Assembly (NCBI GenBank): GCA_002364975.1
Contig: DEYT01000101.1
Location: forward strand, 19,664-49,108
DNA: 29,445 nt
Reading direction: 5' to 3'
DNA from: Opitutia bacterium UBA3151
GTDB lineage: Bacteria; Verrucomicrobiota; Verrucomicrobiia; Opitutales; Seribacteraceae
The translations under genes and the position numbers were made by a program. Positions 8,101 through 15,022 of the stretch are shown here, piece after piece. Every line of letters starts with the position of its first letter. Positions within the stretch are counted from its first letter, which is position 1. The notes beneath the pieces were generated by a model, which had not been told where the DNA came from, ran no database searches, and saw only the letters and a list, made by a program, of their open reading frames with translations.

Positions 8101-11005
8101 CAGTTTACTTCCCCTCATCGAAGATCCGAGCCAACCCTGGAAAAAAGGGGTTTTCAGTCAATACCAACGACGAATTTGGAAAAAAAATAGTGCCGGTGAT
8201 ACGGTTGACATCGCCAATCCCGGAAATGGAATTGGGTATTCGATTCGTACGAAACGCTATCGCTACACCGAATGGTGGAGAACCGAAACCACCAATCAGG
8301 ATTCAAAAGGTAATTATACGGATCGAGATGTAAAACTTTTCAATTCCCCGGAAATGATCGAATTGTATGATTATGATGACGACCCCAAAGAGACTACTAA
8401 TTTAGTTAATGACCCTAATTATTCTATTGTTGTCTCTGAGTTGTCAGCGGCATTGGCTGGGGGAGATGGCTGGTCAACGGTTGCGGCGGCTCCAGCTGCT
8501 CTTCCTAGTTATGCCCTTACCATAAACTCTGGCAATGGGGGGAGTGTGAATGCAGGTGGAAATTTCGAACACGGAACCAATGCCTCGATTATTGCAAGCC
8601 CTGATCCAGGTTATTCTTTCACAGGTTGGACGGGAAATGGAATCTTGGATTCAAACCTTTCCAACACTATCGTAAATATGAGTGAAGACCGAACCGTGAA
8701 TGCTTCCTTTTCGATCCAACAATTCCCATTAGTCCTTTCTGCCGGCTCGGGGGGAACGGTTGAAGGAAGCGGAAGTTATTCCTACGGAACCAATGCGACC
8801 ATCCAAGCAACTCCAACAACTGGATATGTATTCAATGGCTGGACGGGTGGAGGTATTACAAATCCGAACTCCGCAACCACTACGATTTCCATGACTGAAT
8901 TCAAAGAAGCAAGTGCTGCTTTCATCCTGGACCAATTAGAACTATCTATTATCTCAGGATCTGGAGGAAGTGTATCCGGTGATGGTAGCTATGCCTATGG
9001 CTCTTCTCCCACCATAACCGCTATCCCCAAAGATGGCTTCTCTTTTGTCCGCTGGGAAGGTGAAGGAATCACCGATAGTAGCAAACCGTTTACCACGGTT
9101 GAGATGACTAAGGATCGTTCGATCACTGCTTTCTTCTCCGAAGAATCTTACCGATTGAATTTGTCCTCTGGTCTTGGTGGTTCGGTACAAGGAGAAGGCA
9201 CCTTCCCCCATGGATCGAATGCACCGATCGTAGCACTAGCATTCACCGGCTTTACTTTTTCAGGTTGGACAGGTGATGGAGTCGTCGATGCCAACCAAAG
9301 CATAACCACAGCGTCGATGACTGAAAAACGTGCCATAACCGCTTCCTTTACCCAAAACATTTATTCGCTTAGCTTTGCTTCATCGAAAAGAGGTTCCCTT
9401 CTAGGCGAGGGCTCTTTTGCCCATGGTTCTAATGCGGAGATTTCTGCGGTTCCCAACGAAGGATATTCCTTTAACGGATGGATGGGGGAAGGAATTGCCG
9501 ACATTAACTCATCTTCGACGACGATTGTAATGACTTCAAATCGAACCATTTCGGCCTCCTTCGTTCAGAACAACTACCAGCTTCAACTTTCTGCTGGACG
9601 CGGTGGAAGCGTTTCCGGATCTGGAAATTACTCCCATGGAGAAACTGCTCAAATCTCGGCAACTGCTTTAGACGGTTACACTTTTGTTGAATGGACCGGA
9701 ACCGGAGTGGCGGATTCGAATTCATCCTCTACGTCAGTATTCATGGATGGTTCACGCTCCCTTTCAGCAACTTTTAAAATCAAGAAATACCGATTGGATG
9801 TTATTGCTGACTACAGTGGTGCCAATACAAGTGGTAGTGGAATGTATGACCACGGAAGTCTGGTGCCCATCAATGCGATTCCAACAAACGGATTTGTTTT
9901 CAATCATTGGAGAGGTGAAAATATAAGCGAATCAAATTCTTCCTCCACCACCCTAATGATTACAAAGGATCAAAATATTACGGCTCACTTTTCGCCCAAA
10001 GTAATCGAGCAAAATATTCTTTCCATTGGTTCCTCCCCAACTTTTTCTGGAACCACAACTGGTTCGGGTAGTTATGAAAACCAAAAACTGGTGTCAATTA
10101 CAGCGCATCCTATGGATGGATTTTCTTTTATTGAATGGATTGGGGAAGGCATTACAGATTCATATTCCTCCAGCACCCAAATTATCCTCAATCAAGATTC
10201 AAATATAACCGCACTTTTCTCGCTTAATTCTCACAAACTTGATTTGGAAACTGAAGGAGGTGGAAGCCTAAATGGTGCCGGTACTTATTTTCACGGTAGT
10301 GAGGTAGAAATTATTGCCACACCCGAAAATGGTTATTCCTTTACTAAGTGGGTCGGCACTGGAGTCATGAATCCTCTGAGCGAAAAAACTTTTATTCAAG
10401 TTGATCAAAATCGGAGTTTACAAGCAATTTTTACGAAGAAAAATTTCTCCCTAGTATTAAATGCTGGAACGGGTGGAATGGTCAAAGGATCTGGTACTTT
10501 TCTTTATGGAAGCTCAGTAAATATTGAAGCGATACCTAATACGGGATTTAAGTTTATTGCCTGGCAAGGAAATGGGATTCCAAACTCTTATTCTGCTTCG
10601 ACAAGCATATACATTACTGAATCTCTCGATTTAAACGCTAACTTTGAAAAACTTAAGGCTACCAGCCTTCCCGACACTTCACATGTTGAGGCTGACTGGT
10701 ATAAATCGACTTGGTTGGGCTTTTTTTACCAATCCGATTCAGATTGGTTGTACCACCAAGATCTTGGCTGGGTATTTCCAAATAAAGAAAGTGAGAATTT
10801 TATCTGGCTATGGTCACCCCAACTGGAGTGGCTATGGTTGGAAAAAACAAGTTTCCCCAATTCTTTTGCTTGGTCATTAACCGAGAACGATTGGATATTC
10901 TTTAATTTTAAATCATCACCTCCTAGTTCTTTTCATTACAATGAAGAAGTTTGGAAAACTTTTGATAAAGATCGTGAAGTCAATGTCTTAGAGTCTTTGT
11001 TCTAA
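5195..11005 (+). CDS. Giant secreted esterase-FN3-sulfatase with ten InlB-type repeats
   Basis: A secreted protein of about 1,936 residues. ATG 5195 (GAAGG just upstream) or 5207 precedes a signal peptide ending near LFGVHA; ATG 5156 and the longer frame are less likely. Domains in order: a beta-rich region (residues about 35-215). A PHB-depolymerase/feruloyl-esterase-like alpha/beta hydrolase (about 220-490) with nucleophile Ser332 (GTSNGAG), candidate Asp409 and His476 (GSAGHTL). An FN3 domain (about 497-585). A type I sulfatase like iduronate-2-sulfatases (about 595-1085), with IDD metal ligands and the formylglycine motif CTASR at Cys643. Ten repeats of about 70 residues (1106-1820). A Trp-rich C-terminal domain (about 1827-1930). 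It probably removes ester and sulfate groups from a polysaccharide. The sulfatase needs formylglycine maturation. The substrate cannot be read from the sequence. Confidence 0.93.
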   Translation: MEKVMNRSPGKFLLACLSMGSIAPSSSLFGVHAYWSFQTDQAGGTYSNNITINTFPDSVPTFTATGSSLTNLNNYGSTFTAPDSTVWQPGKAIAWNGKNGSNGNSFQVEINATRLKDFSIRFKFRNNSTMSSGSLIQAFSSVEYNIGNGFSSVPYAALNLPNNTGWNNVWTMDLSSLSEIEATESLVLKWSLPDFESTAENTQLRIDDLEITASVIPPLSNSTVISITKTSNAQPNGYTYPVAIEVPTGISTPMPVAIVLHGRRGTGQGSINQFRNTLDNHILVAPSGYLKCWNITEEPSDLPDIEFLGELITQIKTYPNVDATKIRIVGTSNGAGMANRVFVEIDDPGIDIICPIVSQLHTGNYRNGNFYYPSNEQNTGAAFGESKGYDTQKNPATGRRILAITNTNDGSIPYTGGRKFGTDFLHSQDAAFAMATSQGFTGSQLPNDAGVELYSGIAKYSYLNEQVVHIKGSAGHTLDNNLKTILREFFDRPPPPATPTSLIVSATGTEQINLQWNDNSEDEIGFVIQKSATGNSDWTVFKTLPANTVIASDIDVDKGETWYYRVKATRADGDSSWSTMKSATVQRSRQLPVSKYNVLFINIDDLKPMIGSFGDTKIKTPKMDQLSSTSLNFTNAHCQQAICTASRASYLTGLRPDSTKVWDLRTHLRDVIPDVVTIPQHFKESGYNSHGIGKIFHGTTIAMQDGERSFDSWEKGSSTFRYHEPSHAAMEDNKNSPLPATDKGEFLRDGVTPVGDSDYSAGVIAELANSKLAQLKNDYENNSKPFFLGVGFYKPHLPFTAPKKYWDLYDPETDIDLTGYDGIKKMPTDVNEFAAPYGGEQSGYSDIDDPPSAAQARRLTHAYMACVSYVDQQVGKIIDELDRLGLAESTIVVLFGDHGFHLADHGAFWAKHSNFDNATRTPLIVRVPGMQKTGNYHTPVGLVDVFPTLVDLCSLPYPKQPNGLFLEGTSLLPLIEDPSQPWKKGVFSQYQRRIWKKNSAGDTVDIANPGNGIGYSIRTKRYRYTEWWRTETTNQDSKGNYTDRDVKLFNSPEMIELYDYDDDPKETTNLVNDPNYSIVVSELSAALAGGDGWSTVAAAPAALPSYALTINSGNGGSVNAGGNFEHGTNASIIASPDPGYSFTGWTGNGILDSNLSNTIVNMSEDRTVNASFSIQQFPLVLSAGSGGTVEGSGSYSYGTNATIQATPTTGYVFNGWTGGGITNPNSATTTISMTEFKEASAAFILDQLELSIISGSGGSVSGDGSYAYGSSPTITAIPKDGFSFVRWEGEGITDSSKPFTTVEMTKDRSITAFFSEESYRLNLSSGLGGSVQGEGTFPHGSNAPIVALAFTGFTFSGWTGDGVVDANQSITTASMTEKRAITASFTQNIYSLSFASSKRGSLLGEGSFAHGSNAEISAVPNEGYSFNGWMGEGIADINSSSTTIVMTSNRTISASFVQNNYQLQLSAGRGGSVSGSGNYSHGETAQISATALDGYTFVEWTGTGVADSNSSSTSVFMDGSRSLSATFKIKKYRLDVIADYSGANTSGSGMYDHGSLVPINAIPTNGFVFNHWRGENISESNSSSTTLMITKDQNITAHFSPKVIEQNILSIGSSPTFSGTTTGSGSYENQKLVSITAHPMDGFSFIEWIGEGITDSYSSSTQIILNQDSNITALFSLNSHKLDLETEGGGSLNGAGTYFHGSEVEIIATPENGYSFTKWVGTGVMNPLSEKTFIQVDQNRSLQAIFTKKNFSLVLNAGTGGMVKGSGTFLYGSSVNIEAIPNTGFKFIAWQGNGIPNSYSASTSIYITESLDLNANFEKLKATSLPDTSHVEADWYKSTWLGFFYQSDSDWLYHQDLGWVFPNKESENFIWLWSPQLEWLWLEKTSFPNSFAWSLTENDWIFFNFKSSPPSSFHYNEEVWKTFDKDREVNVLESLF
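8510..10654 (+). repeat. Ten tandem InlB B-type repeats within the giant protein
   Basis: Ten consecutive coding units of about 210-225 bases each, inside the 5195-11005 gene. Each unit follows the pattern of a hydrophobic strand, GGSVxGxGxYxHGS, an I-x-A-x-P strand, GYxFxxWxGxGI, D/N-S-x-SSTT, then an xRxIxAxF strand. This is the pattern of the divergent InlB B-repeat/bacterial repeat family. Copies differ strongly at the DNA level, so these are old duplications rather than recent slippage. Copies 7 and 8 are the most divergent and lack the GGSV turn. Their likely role is a rigid spacer or adhesive stalk between the enzyme domains and the C-terminal domain. Confidence 0.85.
10675..10980 (+). 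other. Trp-rich C-terminal domain of the giant protein
   Basis: This region has tryptophans in W-x(5-9)-W spacing (ADWYKSTWLGFFYQSDSDW, then GWVFP, WLWSPQLEWLWLE, DWIFF). It ends with VWKTF and a short charged tail. From memory, domains of this type end many large secreted proteins in Opitutales-like Verrucomicrobiota, which suggests a sorting or surface-attachment role; no function is established here. A second, truncated copy lies at 4831-4980. Confidence 0.6.
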
Positions 11006-11055
11006 TCTAGAACAAACTGAGAATTTACCCGATTAGGACTTAAGGGTTGTAAAAG

Positions 11056-11243
11056 ATGACTTCTGCCTACGCCGTGCATCGCATTCACTGGTTATATGAC
11101 CTTCAAGGTCTAAGTGGGTACCCTCGCATTGTTCTTAGTCTTCCGATTTACGGCCTGACAGCAAACGAATGTCGATAGATTCCCGGTTTAATAGGAGTAA
11201 GGAAAAGAACCAATGAGACTTCTCGAACGATGCAGAAATCAAA
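11056..11243 (-). ncRNA. ssrS: Probable 6S RNA (regulator of RNA polymerase)
   Basis: 6S RNA binds the housekeeping RNA polymerase holoenzyme by mimicking an open promoter. The minus strand here can form a long rod with paired ends. TGATTTCTGC (11241-11232) pairs with GCAGAAGTCA (11066-11057) with one G:U. CATTGGTT (11215-11208) pairs with AACCAGTG (11093-11086). A pyrimidine-rich single-stranded stretch faces a small hairpin GACCTTGAAGGTC (11110-11098), at the place where E. coli 6S has CCTTGAACCAAGGGTTCAAGG on the 3' side of its central bubble. A terminal stem closes over the CCG-TAAAT-CGG loop. The 5' landmark TTTCTGCATCGTTCGAG and the 3' landmark CACGGCGTAGGCAG resemble 6S ends. Length is about 188 nt, as usual. 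No coding frame explains the region. The identification is by eye, without a covariance model. Confidence 0.72.
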
Positions 11244-11249
11244 CACCCT

Positions 11250-11277
11250 AGCATATTCAAATTTGGAAATTGGTCAA
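11250..11277 (-). promoter_or_regulatory. Sigma-70-type promoter of the 6S RNA candidate
   Basis: On the minus strand, TTGACC (11277-11272) and TATGCT (11255-11250) are separated by 16 bases. Transcription would start near 11243, at the outer base of the closing stem of the RNA. The fit of promoter and stem position supports both calls. Confidence 0.6.
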
Positions 11278-11290
11278 GTTGGACTTGGAA

Positions 11291-12076
11291 CTAAGTATGA
11301 ACTGTATGCCTTATCATTGAGAGGCTACGATTATAAATAAAATCATGTTTCTTATTTCCTCGGGTGGAATCGTTTTTCAGAAAATCAAGCAATTCAGTAT
11401 CTTGAATTTTTACTTCACGAATCAGAAGATATTTCGAAGAATAGTCTTCCAAAATTCCAGACTCCTTGACTATACCCTGAGAGGTCTTTCGTTCGACCAC
11501 AATCCTGTGGCCCCTGTATTTTTCCAACACAGGCTCCCACGCATTCGGAACCAAATTGGTTAAGCCCGATTTAAGTTCATTGATTTGCTTATCTGAATTC
11601 TTCACTTTTGAAATCGTACTATCCTTATTAATTGCACCCAGAATCGCTTGTGAGGCTTGTCCGAAAGCATCTCTTAGCATGTTGTAAAAATTGAGCACCG
11701 ATCTTTTCATTTTATCTAAGAAACTGGGCCGCCTAATTCGTTCAAGTTCTTTTCTCCAACGGTAACCATCTTGAGTATCCTCATCTGGAGCAGGTCGTAA
11801 GAAATAAGGAATCTTATCGACCTCCGAGGGATGAAGAATGTAGGAATTCAACTTTCCTGCTGGTGAATCTTTTGGGCTTTCAAAGTACAATTCCAACCCT
11901 TGGGCAAAAACCTGTAAGTTTCCCTTCTGCCAATCGAAGGCTTGGACTGGTAAAATTACTTTGCATTTTTCGAATTTCTTCAAGCAGTGATCTCGTGACT
12001 TTCTCTTCAGGGCTGTACCCAGAAGAGCAGAAACAAAAAGCAAAATTAGTGGCAGCCAAAAAGCCAAAGTGTCCAT
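11291..12076 (-). CDS. Membrane-anchored protein of unknown function
   Basis: 261 residues; the family is not recognised. One N-terminal membrane segment (LAFWLPLILLFVSALLGTAL, residues about 4-23) is followed by a basic stretch and a soluble region with no further membrane segments. A short beta-rich region near residue 180 (GHRIVVERKTSQGIVKESG) followed by KYLLIREV could be a small barrel, but this is a guess. The likely topology is a single anchor with a cytoplasmic or periplasmic body. The start is ATG 12074-12076; the AGG just in front is too close to be a normal ribosome site. Its transcript ends just past the promoter of the minus-strand RNA at 11056-11243. It is divergent from the lipoprotein gene at 12157. 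Confidence 0.75.
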   Translation of the reverse strand: MDTLAFWLPLILLFVSALLGTALKRKSRDHCLKKFEKCKVILPVQAFDWQKGNLQVFAQGLELYFESPKDSPAGKLNSYILHPSEVDKIPYFLRPAPDEDTQDGYRWRKELERIRRPSFLDKMKRSVLNFYNMLRDAFGQASQAILGAINKDSTISKVKNSDKQINELKSGLTNLVPNAWEPVLEKYRGHRIVVERKTSQGIVKESGILEDYSSKYLLIREVKIQDTELLDFLKNDSTRGNKKHDFIYNRSLSMIRHTVHT

Positions 12077-12156
12077 CCTAATATTGCTAGTTTAATTTAA
12101 TTCAAAAAACCAGACCAATATTAATGAACTTGCCTCATCTTAGATAGCTTGTTTGC

Positions 12157-13155
12157 ATGATTCTTTTAACCCTACCGCCCTTCTTGAAAATCTTTCGAAA
12201 TTTAACAGCTCTATTCTTTTTCTTTCTCTTTTTAAGTTCGTGTTCCGAGGACTCCGAAGTTCCTGAAGATCCAATCGAGCTTCCTCCAGTTATCGAAAAG
12301 GAAGAAATTTCATCGAAAAAGTCTTTTGCCAAGCCTGAATTTCCCGTGGTTTATATCGAAGAGCTCGATCAATTTCAGGAATATTTTAAGGAGCAGCATG
12401 AAACCAGTTTCAGCCATGTGCCCAATAAAAACTGGATGAGTTTCACCGCAGGTAAAGATGGGGTTTTGACAAAAATCCTTCTGTTTGGAAAAGCAAATTA
12501 TCAAGTTTCGGAACATTATGGTTCTGGAATGAGAGGATTTGTCCGGGAATCGAACCCCCAAAAAGGTCCCAGACTAGGTGAGTGGGAATTAACCCGAGAT
12601 GAGATTGTAAACCAGCTGGCGGCACAAGGTCTCAATGAAACCCAGGCGGGTTGGATAACGATTAGAATGAGAGGCAACATTCCTCAAGAATTAGGAAAAA
12701 CATATTTTTTAATTTGTAAAGAAATCGATGATGGTAAGCCTTGGTTTGGAGCCTTTTCATTCAGTGAGGGAAATTCATACCTTCCGGGTAGGCACTGGCT
12801 TCATCCAGATCATGATTTAGTATTTCGGACTTATGTCGGGAAAACGAGTGAACAAATTGCCAAAGAGCAAAAATCTGCAGCTAATTTCCAACCCGCACAA
12901 CCGAACACAATTGAAAACATTAGTACTTCACCAGTTTTGCAACCTCCCCCTCCTAAACCTATGATTGATAAAAATCCCTCTGTCGGTCTACCTGTGGAAT
13001 ACAAACCAGCAGTTGAGGTCGATCCAAACAGGATTACTCCTCCCGTTTCACCTCCTGCAAAAAGTTCAAATGTCCCGGAAAATGATCGGGAAGAGCTCGA
13101 TAATAAGAGCTTGTTCGATCGACTTTTTAAGAAGTCTTCTACCAAGGAGAATTAA
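12157..13155 (+). CDS. Proline-rich lipoprotein of unknown function
   Basis: 332 residues. The N-terminus has a hydrophobic segment ending in FLFLSSCSED, a good lipobox with cysteine at about residue 29, so signal peptidase II processing and membrane anchoring are predicted. After a Pro/Glu-rich linker comes a folded region (about residues 65-225) with alternating Trp and Gly (NKNWMSFTAGKDGVLTKILL, and EWELTRDEIVNQLAAQG). The last 100 residues are low-complexity and Pro-rich (LQPPPPKP, TPPVSPPAKSS), ending in a basic tail. I do not recognise the central domain. The long proline linkers suggest it spans or reaches across the periplasm. It is divergent from 11291-12076, with 80 bases between the starts. 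Confidence 0.8.
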   Translation: MILLTLPPFLKIFRNLTALFFFFLFLSSCSEDSEVPEDPIELPPVIEKEEISSKKSFAKPEFPVVYIEELDQFQEYFKEQHETSFSHVPNKNWMSFTAGKDGVLTKILLFGKANYQVSEHYGSGMRGFVRESNPQKGPRLGEWELTRDEIVNQLAAQGLNETQAGWITIRMRGNIPQELGKTYFLICKEIDDGKPWFGAFSFSEGNSYLPGRHWLHPDHDLVFRTYVGKTSEQIAKEQKSAANFQPAQPNTIENISTSPVLQPPPPKPMIDKNPSVGLPVEYKPAVEVDPNRITPPVSPPAKSSNVPENDREELDNKSLFDRLFKKSSTKEN

Positions 13156-13172
13156 ATTTCATTTTTGCTATA

Positions 13173-13249
13173 TGGTACCAGGGGGCGGACTTGAACCGCC
13201 GACCTTCGGGTTATGAGTCCGACGCTCTAACCGCCTGAGCTACCCTGGC
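13173..13249 (-). tRNA. tRNA with CAU anticodon (elongator Met or Ile2)
   Basis: On the minus strand this is a complete cloverleaf of 77 nt including an encoded CCA. The acceptor stem is GCCAGGG/CCCTGGT with a G:U first pair. The D-arm is GCTC-AGGCGGTTA-GAGC, the anticodon loop is CTCATAA and the T-arm is GGCGG-TTCAAGT-CCGCC. The anticodon stem TCGGA/CCCGA has an A-C mismatch at its last pair (31-39). The anticodon is CAT. It lacks the GGG/CCC anticodon stem and unpaired first base of initiator tRNA, so it is elongator Met or the lysidine-modified Ile2 type. I cannot separate these with confidence. Confidence 0.95.
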
Positions 13250-13261
13250 ACAAAAGAGTTC

Positions 13262-13289
13262 ATCATGTTTATCTTGTTACTTTAGTCAA
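13262..13289 (-). promoter_or_regulatory. Promoter of the CAU tRNA
   Basis: On the minus strand, TTGACT (13289-13284) and CATGAT (13267-13262) have a 16-base spacer. Transcription would start near 13255, about six bases before the mature 5' end of the tRNA. Confidence 0.5.
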
Positions 13290-13380
13290 TGATAAGCTTG
13301 GTTAACTTTTACTAACTTTGTTGGTTTCGTCTTTACCATTTCAAGGAAAAAGCAATTATAAATCGTTTCATAAACAGAAT

Positions 13381-14955
13381 ATGACTGCACTAAACACCAA
13401 AATTCTTCTTATTGATGACGACGCTGAAATTCGCTACTCTCTGGATCGCGTATTATCCCAAGATGGTCATGAAGTGGTTGCTGCTGACTCTGGAGAAGAT
13501 GGAATTCAAAAAGCAAAAGAATTAAAGCCTAGCTTGATTTTTCTTGATAACCGAATGGGTGGGATTTCGGGAATTGAAACCCTGCAGCATCTGAGATCTG
13601 CAGCCCCCGACTCGATGGTGATTTTGATGACTGCCTACGGCACAACCCAAACCGCAATTGAAGCGATGAAACATGGTGCATTTGATTATGTGCTTAAGCC
13701 TTTTGATTTGCTTAAACTGAAAGATCTGGTCCGTAAGGCTCTCAAGGCAAGTCGAGATTTCTTTTCTGACTCTGAGGAGTCTTTTGATCTGCTTCTTAAC
13801 ACTGCGGACTATGCAGAGGGTATTGTGGGAAGCGGGGATAAAATGCAGCAGGTCCTGAAGAAAGTTGGGCAAGTGGCTGCTTCGGAAGCCACCGTTATGA
13901 TTACCGGTGAAAGTGGAACCGGAAAAGAATTAGTCGCACGATGCATTCATCGACATAGCCATCGTTCTGATGGTCGCTTCCACGCTGTTAATTGTGCCGC
14001 AATTCCAGAAAGCCTTATAGAAAGTGAACTTTTTGGTCACGAAAAAGGATCTTTTACTGGAGCGACGGATGCAAAGGCGGGTCAATTCGAACTTTGTCAC
14101 GGTGGCACCTTATTTCTTGACGAAATTGGAGACATGCAGTTAGCAACCCAGACAAAGATTCTCAGGGCTATCCAAGAAGGTGAAATCCAGAGGGTTGGTG
14201 CAACCAAAATTAAAAAAGTTGATGTTCGCTTACTTGCTGCCACGCACAAAGACCTGGAAGGTATGGTGAAAGATAAGAGTTTCCGGGAAGATCTTTACTA
14301 TCGTTTAAATGTAGTAAGAATCGAGACTCCAGCATTACGAGAACGCATGGAAGACTTGCCGGAACTAATTGACTTCATGCTTCAAAGACTAAGTAAAAAA
14401 TATGGAACCAACGCTTCCGGTATATCGAAAGATGCGGTTCAAGCTTTACGTCATTACAAATGGCCTGGAAATGTTCGTGAGCTTGAAAATATTCTCCATT
14501 CCGCATCTGTTGTCTGTAAAGGGAAAAGAATTTTACTTAAAGACTTACCCGAATCTTTACCTGAAATCCACGAGGATTCCTCTTCCGAGAAAACAACTCC
14601 AAATATTCCCAATGATACCGTCGAAAGAGATGAATCCAGTACTCTTGATGAAAGATTACAGCCTTCGGTAAAAGATGAAAAGGTTGGGAATTTTGGAAGC
14701 AACGAAACTAACACCAGTACACCTGATAACCTAAGTCCCCCACCGACTTCAATTTCACTCAAAGAAAGTTATGATATTGCTTATGCTCACACCCGCAAGT
14801 TGACCGATGCCAATCTTTTGGAACTTGTGGAGAAAGAAATGATTCAAAGATCTTTAACAGAAAGCGGAGGAAACCAAGTTAAAGCATCCGCATTGCTTGG
14901 AATAACCCGAGCAACACTTAGAAAACGAATCGATGCCTACAGCATCCGATATTAG
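13381..14955 (+). CDS. NtrC-family sigma-54-dependent response regulator
   Basis: A two-component response regulator that activates sigma-54 RNA polymerase, with 524 residues from ATG 13381. That start places the receiver correctly (KILLIDDDAEIR); the frame further upstream adds only a non-conserved leader. The receiver domain (1-120) has phospho-acceptor Asp56 (FLDNRM), Thr84 and Lys106. The AAA+ domain (about 145-385) has Walker A GESGTGKE (176-183), Walker B LFLDE (244-248) and the sigma-54 contact loop GSFTGA (223-228), which differs from the usual GAFTGA by one residue. A Ser/Thr/Glu-rich linker of about 75 residues separates this from a Fis-type helix-turn-helix (GGNQVKASALLGITRATLRK). 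No sensor kinase is adjacent, so it is an orphan in this window. Its target genes are unknown. Confidence 0.95.
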   Translation: MTALNTKILLIDDDAEIRYSLDRVLSQDGHEVVAADSGEDGIQKAKELKPSLIFLDNRMGGISGIETLQHLRSAAPDSMVILMTAYGTTQTAIEAMKHGAFDYVLKPFDLLKLKDLVRKALKASRDFFSDSEESFDLLLNTADYAEGIVGSGDKMQQVLKKVGQVAASEATVMITGESGTGKELVARCIHRHSHRSDGRFHAVNCAAIPESLIESELFGHEKGSFTGATDAKAGQFELCHGGTLFLDEIGDMQLATQTKILRAIQEGEIQRVGATKIKKVDVRLLAATHKDLEGMVKDKSFREDLYYRLNVVRIETPALRERMEDLPELIDFMLQRLSKKYGTNASGISKDAVQALRHYKWPGNVRELENILHSASVVCKGKRILLKDLPESLPEIHEDSSSEKTTPNIPNDTVERDESSTLDERLQPSVKDEKVGNFGSNETNTSTPDNLSPPPTSISLKESYDIAYAHTRKLTDANLLELVEKEMIQRSLTESGGNQVKASALLGITRATLRKRIDAYSIRY

Positions 14956-15022
14956 TAAAGGAATTTGCCTTCTTGCTTTCTATGGTAAATGATGCTCTCT
15001 TCTGTATTCCTTTTTTCACGAT

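Noticed and set aside
8510..10654. Regular repeats that might suggest a CRISPR array or recent tandem duplication
   Set aside because: The period is about 210 bases, the frame is continuously coding, and copies are conserved only at the protein level.
11056..11178. Plus-strand 40-codon ORF (starting MTSAYAVHRIHWLYD) in the gap after the giant gene
   Set aside because: It lies on the complement of the self-paired RNA region and has no Shine-Dalgarno. The base-pairing and the promoter on the other strand explain the sequence better.
11213..11251. Twelve-codon ORF MRLLERCRNQTP preceded by AGGAG
   Set aside because: The spacing of about 15 bases is too long, the peptide is very short, and it overlaps the 5' stem and promoter of the RNA candidate.
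14956..15022. Possible sigma-54 promoter for the KAS gene downstream of the NtrC-type regulator
   Set aside because: GG and GC dinucleotides occur, but not with the required 10-base separation of a -24/-12 element.
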